From assembly GCA_007121115.1 (NCBI GenBank), contig SKMI01000063.1, positions 1 through 8,148 on the forward strand: a DNA stretch of 8,148 nt, given 5' to 3'. A model generated the notes under the pieces. The model had not been told where the DNA came from, searched no databases, and saw only the letters and a list, made by a program, of their open reading frames with translations. This document shows, in pieces, positions 1-6,228 of the stretch. A program made the translations under genes and the position numbers. Each line of letters starts with the position of its first letter. Within the stretch, counting starts at the first letter, position 1. Origin of the DNA: Paracoccaceae bacterium. Its GTDB lineage: Bacteria > Pseudomonadota > Alphaproteobacteria > Rhodobacterales > Rhodobacteraceae.

Positions 1-870
1 ATCCCCCTGGAGATGCTGCCCGAGGTGCGCGACTGCGCCGCCGATTTCGGCATGACCCGCGCCGACCTGTTCGGGCATGAAATCCCTATCCTGGGGATCG
101 CGGGCGACCAGCAGGCGGCGACCATCGGGCAGGCGTGTTTCCAGCCGGGGATGCTGAAATCGACCTATGGCACGGGCTGTTTCGCGGTGCTGAACACCGG
201 CGCGGCGCCGGTGGCCTCGAGCAACAAGCTGTTGACCACGATTGCCTATCAACTGGACGGCACGCCCACCTATGCGCTGGAGGGGTCGATCTTCATCGCG
301 GGCGCGGTGGTGCAATGGCTGCGCGACGGGCTGAAGGTGATCCGCAGCGCGCCGGAAACGCAGGGGCTGGCCGAGAGTGCGGACGAGGGCCAGGACCTGA
401 TCCTGGTGCCCGCCTTCGTGGGCCTGGGCGCGCCCTACTGGAACCCGCAGGCGCGCGGGGCGGTGTTCGGCCTGACGCGCAACTCGGGGCCTGCGGAATT
501 CGCGCGTGCGGCGCTGGAGTCCGTGGGCTACCAGACCCGCGACCTGCTGGAAGCGATGCAGGCCGACTGGACGCGCGAGGGGGCGCAGCCCACCCTGCGG
601 GTCGATGGCGGGATGGCGGCGAATGACTACGCCATGCAGTTCCTGTCCGACATCATCGGCGCCCCGGTGGACCGCCCCGAGGTGCTGGAAACCACCGCAC
701 TGGGCGCGGCCTGGCTGGCCGGGCAGCGCGCGGGCGTCTGGCCGGGAATGGAGGAGTTCGCCAAGGGCTGGGCGGTGGAGCGCGAATTCACCGCCGCAAT
801 GGCCGCGGACGACCGCGAGGCGCGGTATGCGCGTTGGGTCCGAGCCGTGAACGCCACGCTGGGGGTGTAG
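1..870 (+). CDS. glpK: Glycerol kinase, C-terminal part (5' end outside window)
   Basis: Glycerol kinase phosphorylates glycerol with ATP to sn-glycerol 3-phosphate in the cytoplasm. The frame is open from base 1, so the gene enters from the left; 289 codons are visible, against about 495 for the family. The first methionine (base 13) is internal, because the preceding residues IPLE continue the family alignment. Recognised blocks are GIAGDQQAA (its Asp is the catalytic base in the FGGY family), the YGTGCF nucleotide-site segment, ALEGSIF, GLGAPYW with RGAVFGLTR, the YQTRDLLEAM helix, and RVDGGMAAND of the ATP-binding domain. The C-terminus ends close to that of E. coli GlpK. The loop before GIAGDQQ lacks the GGxGGTR-type element that binds fructose-1,6-bisphosphate in E. 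coli GlpK. Other members of a glp operon would lie outside the window to the left. Family assignment is near certain. Confidence 0.96.
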   Translation: MPLEMLPEVRDCAADFGMTRADLFGHEIPILGIAGDQQAATIGQACFQPGMLKSTYGTGCFAVLNTGAAPVASSNKLLTTIAYQLDGTPTYALEGSIFIAGAVVQWLRDGLKVIRSAPETQGLAESADEGQDLILVPAFVGLGAPYWNPQARGAVFGLTRNSGPAEFARAALESVGYQTRDLLEAMQADWTREGAQPTLRVDGGMAANDYAMQFLSDIIGAPVDRPEVLETTALGAAWLAGQRAGVWPGMEEFAKGWAVEREFTAAMAADDREARYARWVRAVNATLGV

Positions 871-887
871 GGGGAGAAGCGCCCCCT
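869..887 (+). terminator. Short G/C hairpin directly at the glpK stop
   Basis: AGGGGG (869-874) can pair with CCCCCT (882-887) around a 7-nt loop, beginning inside the TAG stop codon of glpK. No T-run follows, so it is not a classical intrinsic terminator. It may act as a transcript 3'-end or stability element together with the palindromes just downstream. Confidence 0.3.
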
Positions 888-961
888 CAGCGCCCCGCCC
901 ACCCTCCCATGGCACTTCGGGGGCGCTGGCCCGGCGCAAGCGCCGTGCCAGGGGGAGGTGG
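888..961. repeat. Composite palindromic element in the convergent gap
   Basis: Three nested or competing inverted repeats lie here. CAGCGCCCC (888-896) pairs perfectly with GGGGCGCTG (920-928). An outer imperfect pair joins 899-915 with 945-961, including TGGCAC/GTGCCA (910-915/945-950) and CCTCCC against GGGAGG. A tight inner hairpin, GGCG-CAAG-CGCC, occupies 933-944. The arrangement sits between the converging glpK and DUF2842 genes. It could serve as a bidirectional terminator or be a copy of a REP-like intergenic palindrome; one window cannot show whether it is dispersed. Confidence 0.45.
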
Positions 962-1054
962 ACGCGAAGCGCCTGGATTGCTTTTCGATCAATTCTACGC
1001 GTCAGCGGCGGGATAGCGCGCCGACTGGATCGGATGTGCCCTTTCTTGCGGAGA

Positions 1055-1110
1055 AGCGAGCTCGACGGCTCGCTGCCTTCGGCGAGGGTATTTTGGGGCA
1101 GGATGAAGAC
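1055..1110. repeat. Hairpin plus conserved-looking intergenic motif
   Basis: AGCGAGC (1055-1061) pairs perfectly with GCTCGCT (1068-1074) around TCGACG. It is followed by GCGAGGGTATTTTGGGGCAG (1082-1101) and GATGAAG. The latter block resembles a motif I recall seeing often between genes in Rhodobacteraceae genomes, but this is memory, not a search. The remaining DNA of the 871-1182 gap has only a small dyad, TGCCG/CGGCA (1135-1139/1146-1150). I see no gene in this gap. Confidence 0.35.
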
Positions 1111-1182
1111 AGGGCGCAGGGAGGTGTCGGCTGGTGCCGGCTGATCGGCAACGGGGCGAAATCATGGGATCGGGGTGCGCGT

Positions 1183-1419
1183 TCAGCGCGGGCCGTCCTG
1201 GTCCTTGGCATCCGGGTCGGGCTGCGAGACGCCCTTGAACACGGCCTTCAGCGGCAGCGCCCAGAGGATGCCCAGCACCAGATAGACCAGCGCCTCGACC
1301 AGCACCGAGGGGCGGTCGAAAAGCGTGATCACGTTCAGCGCCACGATGATGTAGAGCGGCAGGCCGACCAGCAGGATCAGCAGGGCCAGTCGGCGGCGGG
1401 CTTTGTAACTGAGGTCCAT
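1183..1419 (-). CDS. DUF2842 family small membrane protein
   Basis: A 78-residue protein of unknown function that I recognise as the alphaproteobacterial DUF2842 family. It begins MDLSYKARRR, a basic cytoplasmic segment, followed by two hydrophobic helices at about residues 11-33 and 39-61. The second carries the family-like block GILWALPLKAVFKG. The tail is short, hydrophilic and acidic (QPDPDAKDQDG). A two-pass inner-membrane topology with both ends in the cytoplasm is inferred from the basic N-terminus. The ATG shares its A with the purA stop codon (TGATG), so translation is probably coupled to purA and the two form one transcript. A TTG one codon earlier is an alternative start. The stop is TGA. 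The link to purA is positional; no role in purine synthesis can be claimed. Confidence 0.85.
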   Translation of the reverse strand: MDLSYKARRRLALLILLVGLPLYIIVALNVITLFDRPSVLVEALVYLVLGILWALPLKAVFKGVSQPDPDAKDQDGPR

Positions 1420-2711
1420 CAATCTGCGTAGGGGTCCGTGACAAGGATGGTGTCTTCGCGTTCAGGTGACGTGGAGAGTAGCGCGACCGGGCAGCCGATC
1501 AACTCTTCCACCCGGCGGACATACTTGATCGCCGCCGCCGGAAGGTCGGCCCAGCTGCGCGCGCCTTCGGTCGATTCGGACCAGCCGGGCATGTCCTCGT
1601 AGATCGGCACGCAGCGCGCCTGCGCGTCGGACGCGGTGGGCAGGTGGTCCAGCACCTGCCCGTCCAGGTCATAGCCCGTGCAGATGCGCAGGGTGTCGAA
1701 CCCGTCCAGCACATCCAGCTTGGTCAGCGCGATCCCGTTCACTCCCGAGGTCACGCAGGTCTGGCGTACCAGCACCGCGTCGAACCAGCCGCAGCGGCGC
1801 TTTCGCCCGGTGGTGGTGCCGAATTCATGCCCGCGCTCGCCCAGCCGTTGGCCGTCTTGGTCATGCAGTTCGGTGGGAAACGGCCCCTCGCCCACCCGCG
1901 TGGTGTAGGCCTTGACGATCCCCAGCACATAATCCACCGCGCCGGGCCCCAGCCCGGTCCCGGTGGCCGCCTGCCCGGCGATCACGTTCGAGGAGGTCAC
2001 GAACGGATAGGTGCCGAAATCCACGTCCAGCAACGCGCCCTGCGCCCCTTCGAAGAGGATGCGCTTCCCGGCGCGGCGCTTTTCATGCAGCACCTTCCAG
2101 ACCGGTGCGGCGAAGCGCAGGACCTCGGGCGCGATCGCCATCAGATCGCGCAGCAGCGCGTCGCGGTCCACCGCCGCCAGTCCCAGCCCGGCGCGCAGCG
2201 CGTTGTGATGCACCAGCGCGCGGTCGATGCGGGTTTCCAGCGTGGCGCGGTCGCCCAGATCGGCGACCCGGATCACCCGGCGGCCGACCTTGTCCTCATA
2301 GGCGGGGCCGATCCCGCGCCCGGTGGTGCCGATGCGTGCAAGACTGTTTTGCCCCTCGCGCGCGCGATCAAGCTCGCCGTGGAAGGGCAGGATCAGGGGC
2401 GTGTTCTCGGCGATCATCAGGGTTTCGGGCGTGATCTCCACCCCCTGGCCGCGGATGGTCTCGATCTCGGACAGCAGGTGCCAGGGGTCCAGCACCACGC
2501 CGTTGCCGATCACGCTGAGCTTGCCGCCCCGCACCACGCCCGAGGGCAGCGCGTGCAGCTTGTAGACCTTGCCATCGATCACCAGCGTATGGCCGGCGTT
2601 ATGCCCGCCCTGGAAGCGCGCAACCACATCGGCGCGCTCGCACAGCCAATCGACGATCTTGCCCTTGCCCTCGTCGCCCCATTGCGCGCCGACAACCACC
2701 ACATTGGCCAT
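1419..2711 (-). CDS. purA: Adenylosuccinate synthetase
   Basis: PurA joins IMP and aspartate, using GTP, to give adenylosuccinate, the first committed step from IMP to AMP. The 430-residue length matches the family (432 in E. coli). The N-terminus has the P-loop variant GDEGKGK at residues 12-18 with catalytic Asp13, and GGHNAGHT with catalytic His41. The IGTTGRGIGPAYEDK block contacts IMP, FEGAQG and TSSNV line the active site, and GTTTGRKRRCGWFD is the aspartate-binding loop with its Arg residues. LTKLDVLDG supplies the guanine-recognising KxD-type motif. The start is the ATG at 2711, preceded by AGGGG eight bases upstream as a ribosome binding site. All key residues are present, so the enzyme should be active. 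It is first in a two-gene unit with the DUF2842 gene and diverges from secG. Confidence 0.98.
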   Translation of the reverse strand: MANVVVVGAQWGDEGKGKIVDWLCERADVVARFQGGHNAGHTLVIDGKVYKLHALPSGVVRGGKLSVIGNGVVLDPWHLLSEIETIRGQGVEITPETLMIAENTPLILPFHGELDRAREGQNSLARIGTTGRGIGPAYEDKVGRRVIRVADLGDRATLETRIDRALVHHNALRAGLGLAAVDRDALLRDLMAIAPEVLRFAAPVWKVLHEKRRAGKRILFEGAQGALLDVDFGTYPFVTSSNVIAGQAATGTGLGPGAVDYVLGIVKAYTTRVGEGPFPTELHDQDGQRLGERGHEFGTTTGRKRRCGWFDAVLVRQTCVTSGVNGIALTKLDVLDGFDTLRICTGYDLDGQVLDHLPTASDAQARCVPIYEDMPGWSESTEGARSWADLPAAAIKYVRRVEELIGCPVALLSTSPEREDTILVTDPYAD

Positions 2712-2748
2712 GTGCCAATCCCCTTGACCAGGTCGCTCACCCTCGCCC

Positions 2749-2776
2749 TTCTAGCCGCGCGCGGGCCGGGGTGAAA
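2749..2776 (-). promoter_or_regulatory. Candidate purA promoter
   Basis: On the minus strand TTTCAC (2776-2771) and TAGAAG (2754-2749) are separated by 16 bases, about 40 bases upstream of the purA start. Both hexamers are only partial matches to the sigma-70 consensus, as is common in high-GC alphaproteobacteria. Assignment is by position and spacing only. Confidence 0.35.
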
Positions 2777-2780
2777 CCGG

Positions 2781-2804
2781 ATTCCGCACGCCATTCCGCA
2801 CGCC
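2781..2804. repeat. Exact 12-bp tandem repeat upstream of purA
   Basis: ATTCCGCACGCC occurs twice head to tail without a gap (2781-2792 and 2793-2804). It lies four bases upstream of the candidate purA -35 hexamer, in the divergent purA/secG region. It may be a pair of binding sites for a regulator or a simple slippage duplication. Confidence 0.8.
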
Positions 2805-2862
2805 TTGTGGGCGCCCGGGACGCGTGTGGGCAACTCCCGGTCGCGCGGGGGTGCGCGAGGGG

Positions 2863-2891
2863 TTGCGGGCCGCGCGCGCAGGGCATAGATA
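2863..2891 (+). promoter_or_regulatory. Candidate secG promoter
   Basis: TTGCGG (2863-2868) and TAGATA (2886-2891) are separated by 17 bases and end 29 bases before the secG ATG, giving a short leader. The AT-rich patch CATAGATAA stands out from very GC-rich flanks. No strong Shine-Dalgarno sequence precedes secG. Confidence 0.4.
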
Positions 2892-2920
2892 ACGCGCAAC
2901 GCGAAAACGGGCCCGAACTC

Positions 2921-3283
2921 ATGCAAAATGTCGTCTTGATCGTCCACCTTCTGCTTGCGCTGGCGCTGACCGGCGTGGTGCTGTTGCAGCGCTCCGAAGG
3001 CGGCGGGCTGGGGATCGGCGGCGGCGGTGGCGGCCCGCAGGCCAGCCGCCCGCCCCTGACAGGGCTGGCCAAGATGACCTGGGCGCTGGCGATTGCCTTC
3101 ATCGCGACCTCGCTCACGCTGACGATCTTTGCCGCGCAGCAAAGCGCGACCAGTTCGGTGCTGGACCGGCTGGGCACACCAGCGCCTGCCGCGCCCAGCG
3201 CGCCTGCGCTCCCCGATGGTGACGGCCTGCTGCCGCCCCCGGCGATGGACGAGCCGCTGACGCCGCCGCGCGCCGAAGACTGA
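2921..3283 (+). CDS. secG: Preprotein translocase subunit SecG
   Basis: SecG is the small third subunit of the SecYEG channel in the inner membrane and aids SecA-driven protein export. The 120-residue product has two hydrophobic helices, about residues 2-22 and 52-72. The first is followed by VVLLQRSEGGGLG, a form of the family's conserved LLQ-x-(G/S)-x-G motif, and then a glycine-rich cytoplasmic loop with six glycines in a row. After the second helix comes a 45-residue tail rich in Pro and Ala (about residues 76-120), a common alphaproteobacterial extension of unknown role. The ATG at 2921 is chosen because the hydrophobic N-terminus begins there; the frame stays open upstream to a GTG at 2771, but that stretch is basic and unlike SecG. 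The neighbours are divergent purA and downstream pyrG. Confidence 0.93.
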   Translation: MQNVVLIVHLLLALALTGVVLLQRSEGGGLGIGGGGGGPQASRPPLTGLAKMTWALAIAFIATSLTLTIFAAQQSATSSVLDRLGTPAPAAPSAPALPDGDGLLPPPAMDEPLTPPRAED

Positions 3284-3348
3284 GCTTTCAGATCGAGCTT
3301 TCCGCCATCGGGAACTGCTGCGCCCCTCGGCCACGTGTGCGCTGCGGG

Positions 3349-3385
3349 TTGCGCCTGAACCGGGTTTGGCCTATGCGTCAAACCC
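3349..3385 (+). promoter_or_regulatory. Candidate pyrG promoter with overlapping dyad
   Basis: TTGCGC (3349-3354) and TATGCG (3372-3377) are 17 bases apart, about 70 bases before the pyrG start. A perfect inverted repeat, GGGTTTG (3362-3368) and CAAACCC (3379-3385), brackets the putative -10 hexamer. This fits an operator, or alternatively a hairpin 3' of secG, although no T-run follows. A second possible leader fold joins GGTCGGTG (3392-3399) with CACC and GACC (3407-3418). Confidence 0.35.
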
Positions 3386-3445
3386 CGTGATGGTCGGTGC
3401 CGGAACCACCGCAAGACCGAAGCAACCACACGGGGGACCCCACTC

Positions 3446-5089
3446 ATGGCGCGCTACGTCTTCATCACCGGCGGTGTGGTCTCTTCGCTGGGCAAGGGGT
3501 TGGCCTCGGCGGCGCTGGGGGCGCTGTTGCAAGCGCGCGGCTTCAGTGTGCGGCTGCGCAAGCTCGACCCCTATCTGAACGTCGACCCCGGCACCATGTC
3601 GCCGTTTGAACATGGCGAGGTCTTCGTCACCGATGACGGGGCCGAAACCGACCTCGACCTCGGCCATTACGAACGCTTCACCGGCGTGCCCGCGCGGCGC
3701 ACCGATTCGATCAGTTCCGGGCGCATTTATACCAATGTGCTGGAGAAGGAACGACGCGGCGACTACCTGGGCAAGACCATCCAGGTCATTCCGCATGTCA
3801 CCAATGAGATCAAGGACTTCCTGGCCATCGGCGGCGACGAGCCTGACTTCATGCTGTGCGAGATCGGCGGCACCGTGGGCGATATCGAGGGGCTGCCGTT
3901 CTTCGAGGCGATCCGCCAGTTCGCCCATGAACGCCCGCGCGGGCAGTGCATCTTCATGCACCTGACGCTGCTGCCCTGGCTGGCCGCGAGCGGCGAGTTG
4001 AAGACCAAGCCCACCCAGCACTCGGTCAAGGAATTGCGCGCCATCGGAATTGCGCCCGATGTGCTGGTCTGCCGCTCCGAACAGCCGATCCCGGAAAAGG
4101 AACGCGCCAAGATCGCGCTCTTTTGCAATGTCCGGGCGGAGGCCGTGATCCCCGCCTATGACCTGAAATCGATCTACGAGGCGCCGCTGGCCTATCACCG
4201 TGTGGGGCTGGATCAGGCGGTTCTGGACGCCTTCGGCATCTCCCCCGCCCCGCGCCCCAATCTGGCGCGCTGGGAAGACGTGATGGACCGGCTGGACAAC
4301 GCCGAAGGCGACGTGCGCGTGGCGATCGTGGGCAAATACACCCAGCTTGAAGACGCCTACAAATCGATCAAGGAAGCGCTGACCCACGGCGGCATGGCCA
4401 ACCGGGTCCGCGTGCAGGTCGAATGGATCGACGCCGAGATATTCGAGCGCGAGGATCCAACCCCGCATCTGCAGGGCCTGCACGCGATCCTGGTCCCCGG
4501 CGGCTTCGGCGAGCGTGGGACCGAGGGCAAGATCCGCGCCGCGCAATGGGCGCGGGAAAAGAAGATCCCCTACCTTGGTATCTGTCTGGGCATGCAGATG
4601 GCGGTGATCGAAGCGGCGCGCAACCTTGCCGGGATGGACGACGCAGGGTCCGAGGAATTCGACCACGAGGCGGGTGCGAAGCGCTTCACGCCGGTGGTCT
4701 ATCACCTGAAGGAATGGCTGCAGGGCAATGCGGTCGTCGAACGCCGCCCCGAGGATGACAAGGGCGGCACCATGCGGCTGGGCGCCTATGCCGCTCGGCT
4801 GGCCGAAGGGTCCGCCGTGGCACGGGTCTATGGCACCACACGGATCGAGGAACGCCACCGCCACCGCTACGAGGTCGACATCGCTTTCCGCGAACAACTC
4901 GAAGGCACCGGGCTGCGGTTTTCGGGCATGTCCCCCGACGGTCGCCTGCCCGAGATCGTCGAGCACGAAGGCCATCCCTGGTTCATCGGCGTGCAGTTCC
5001 ACCCGGAGCTGAAATCCAAACCCTTCGCGCCCCATCCGCTGTTCGCCGATTTCATCCGCGCGGCGGTGGAGACCAGTCGGCTGGTGTGA
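3446..5089 (+). CDS. pyrG: CTP synthase (glutamine hydrolysing)
   Basis: PyrG aminates UTP to CTP using ATP and ammonia released from glutamine, the last step of pyrimidine nucleotide synthesis. At 547 residues it has the full family length. The N-terminal amidoligase domain (about 1-267) begins MARYVFITGGVVSSLGKG, with its nucleotide-binding loop at 9-18. It carries Mg-binding residues equivalent to Asp71 and Glu139, plus the DPYLNVDPGTMSP block. A linker leads into the class I glutamine amidotransferase domain (about 290-547). Its oxyanion segment is PGGFG, the nucleophile is Cys380 in GICLGMQ, and His519 and Glu521 in QFHPE complete the triad. The ATG at 3446 follows GGGGGA eight bases upstream. 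It lies 162 bp after secG and probably has its own promoter. Two hairpins follow the gene. Confidence 0.98.
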   Translation: MARYVFITGGVVSSLGKGLASAALGALLQARGFSVRLRKLDPYLNVDPGTMSPFEHGEVFVTDDGAETDLDLGHYERFTGVPARRTDSISSGRIYTNVLEKERRGDYLGKTIQVIPHVTNEIKDFLAIGGDEPDFMLCEIGGTVGDIEGLPFFEAIRQFAHERPRGQCIFMHLTLLPWLAASGELKTKPTQHSVKELRAIGIAPDVLVCRSEQPIPEKERAKIALFCNVRAEAVIPAYDLKSIYEAPLAYHRVGLDQAVLDAFGISPAPRPNLARWEDVMDRLDNAEGDVRVAIVGKYTQLEDAYKSIKEALTHGGMANRVRVQVEWIDAEIFEREDPTPHLQGLHAILVPGGFGERGTEGKIRAAQWAREKKIPYLGICLGMQMAVIEAARNLAGMDDAGSEEFDHEAGAKRFTPVVYHLKEWLQGNAVVERRPEDDKGGTMRLGAYAARLAEGSAVARVYGTTRIEERHRHRYEVDIAFREQLEGTGLRFSGMSPDGRLPEIVEHEGHPWFIGVQFHPELKSKPFAPHPLFADFIRAAVETSRLV

Positions 5090-5132
5090 TCTGGCCCCGG
5101 CTGGAACCGGGAGGCCGGTCTGTTCACGGCCC

Positions 5133-5155
5133 TGTCCCTGCCCCCGGCAGGGACA
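5133..5155 (+). terminator. Perfect 10-bp hairpin 3' of pyrG
   Basis: TGTCCCTGCC (5133-5142) pairs perfectly with GGCAGGGACA (5146-5155) around a CCC loop, 44 bases after the pyrG stop. No T-run follows, and the next hairpin starts on its last base. It probably contributes to termination or 3'-end stability. Confidence 0.55.
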
Positions 5156-5210
5156 AGCGCCCTCGGGGCGTGCGGGGTGGGTGGGTGGGCGCGGCCCGAG
5201 GGCGCTTCTT
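5155..5210. terminator. 13-bp inverted repeat, likely bidirectional terminator
   Basis: AAGCGCCCTCGGG (5155-5167) pairs perfectly with CCCGAGGGCGCTT (5195-5207). On the plus strand the stem ends in CTTCTT, a weak U-rich tail. Its place between the converging pyrG and DUF2189 genes suits two-way termination. The 27-base loop is unusually large and contains a G-quadruplex motif (5174-5189). Confidence 0.65.
5174..5189 (+). other. Canonical G-quadruplex motif in the terminator loop
   Basis: GGGGTGGGTGGGTGGG has four G-runs of at least three, separated by single T residues, the class of motif known to form very stable parallel quadruplexes. It lies on the plus strand and so would be present as G-rich RNA in the pyrG transcript. 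Whether it folds in the cell is not known. Confidence 0.8.
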
Positions 5211-5258
5211 CACGCCGCCACCCGGACCGCCCAGACAGTCAGGCAAGGCGCGGCGCGG

Positions 5259-6038
5259 TCAGCCCTCGGCGGGCATCACCCGGCGATAGACATGCCAGCT
5301 TGCGTGCCCCAGCACCGGCAGCGCCACGAACAGCCCCAGAAACAGCGGCAGCATGGCCAGGAACAGCAGCGCGGCGATCAGCGCCGCCCAGGCCAGCATC
5401 GGCACCGGGCTGCGCATCACCGCCTGCACCGAGGTGATCATCGAGGTGATGAAATCCACCTCCTTGTCCAGAAGCAGCGGCAGGCTGATCACGGTCAGCG
5501 CAAAGAGCGCCAGCGCCATGGCCCCGCCGATCACCCCGCCAAGGGCCAGCATCTGCAGCCCCGCCGGGGTCATCAGCATCTCCCAGGTCGAGCCGGTGAT
5601 CGGCCGGATACCGAAGAACAGCGCAAAGATCGTATGCGCGACAAAGACCCAGAACATGAAGGCCAGCATCACCACCATCGCCATGGACGGCACCTGCCGG
5701 TCGCGCTGGGCAAAGACGCAGCCCGCCACCGCGCGCCAGGTCAGCGGTGCGCCGGTCTCGATCCGTCGGCTGACCTCGTAAAGCCCGGTCGCCGCAAAGG
5801 GCGCCAGCAGCGGGAAGCCGACAACCACCGGGATGAACCACCAGCTTTGCCCCGAGGCCACAAACACCGCATACAGCACCAGCCCCCCGGCGACATAGAC
5901 GCTGGAAAACGCCAACCCGAAGAGCGGCGCGCGGCGGAAGTCGGCCCAGCCGAGGGCCAGTGCTGCGCGCAGATCGTTGATGGATATGGCCTGCACATCC
6001 GGCAATGGCGATGCGGGCGGCATCGTGCGTTCGGTCAT
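5259..6038 (-). CDS. DUF2189 family multi-pass membrane protein
   Basis: A 259-residue integral membrane protein of unknown function, recognised as DUF2189. A soluble N-terminus (1-38) has the block INDLRAALALGWADFRRAP that is typical of the family. Hydrophobic segments follow at about 39-61, 66-86, 118-143, 164-190 and 212-244; the last is long enough to cross twice, giving five or six passes. The pair RPITGSTWEMLMTP and DKEVDFITSMITSV are polar loops. The ATG at 6038 is chosen because GGAGGGG lies about seven bases upstream on the minus strand. The frame is open for 68 more codons upstream, but that stretch is intergenic in character. It lies 172 bp downstream of zapA on the same strand and converges with pyrG. 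No biochemical role can be inferred. Confidence 0.88.
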   Translation of the reverse strand: MTERTMPPASPLPDVQAISINDLRAALALGWADFRRAPLFGLAFSSVYVAGGLVLYAVFVASGQSWWFIPVVVGFPLLAPFAATGLYEVSRRIETGAPLTWRAVAGCVFAQRDRQVPSMAMVVMLAFMFWVFVAHTIFALFFGIRPITGSTWEMLMTPAGLQMLALGGVIGGAMALALFALTVISLPLLLDKEVDFITSMITSVQAVMRSPVPMLAWAALIAALLFLAMLPLFLGLFVALPVLGHASWHVYRRVMPAEG

Positions 6039-6066
6039 GGGTTCCCCTCCCCCTTGGAACCTTGAC

Positions 6067-6094
6067 GCTATCTTGCCCCCGCAGGTGCTTGCAA
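6067..6094 (-). promoter_or_regulatory. Candidate promoter for the DUF2189 gene
   Basis: On the minus strand TTGCAA (6094-6089) and GATAGC (6072-6067) are 16 bases apart, about 30 bases upstream of the start codon. The match to consensus is weak. The gene could also be reached by read-through from zapA. Confidence 0.3.
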
Positions 6095-6200
6095 GTGCGA
6101 TTGACGCGGCCAGCAGCGCGGCTGATGTCGCAAAGCGGCGCAGGCCTGCCATGGCCCGAAGCACCACCGCTGTCCCCGCACCGGCTTGCGCAGGCGAGAG

Positions 6201-6228
6201 AAAAAGAGCCTCAGCGCTTCGCGGCCTT
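6201..6228 (-). terminator. Possible weak terminator at the end of zapA
   Basis: On the minus strand AAGGCC (6228-6223), in the last codons of zapA, can pair with GGCtCTT (from 6210) with one bulged T. It runs into a T-rich tail, TCTTTTTCTCT (6207-6197). The stem is short and overlaps the stop codon, so termination may be partial. Confidence 0.3.

Noticed and set aside
958..1431. 157-codon plus-strand frame across the glpK-DUF2842 gap
   Set aside because: It runs through palindromes and then antisense to the DUF2842 gene. It is rich in Gln, Asp, His and Arg, with no supported start or family.
1644..2774. 376-codon plus-strand frame opposite purA
   Set aside because: Antisense to intact purA; His/Gln/Pro/Ala-rich shadow composition and no domain.
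2771..2920. Upstream in-frame GTG that would lengthen SecG by 50 residues
   Set aside because: The added residues are basic and unlike SecG. The region holds promoter elements and a tandem repeat, and the hydrophobic N-terminus begins at the ATG at 2921.
3371..5035. 554-codon open frame on the minus strand, opposite pyrG
   Set aside because: It lies wholly antisense to a clear full-length pyrG with all catalytic residues. Its composition is that of a high-GC shadow frame, with no recognisable domain.
5181..6065. 294-codon plus-strand frame opposite the DUF2189 gene
   Set aside because: Antisense shadow of a membrane protein; it is extremely rich in His, Gln, Arg and Pro.
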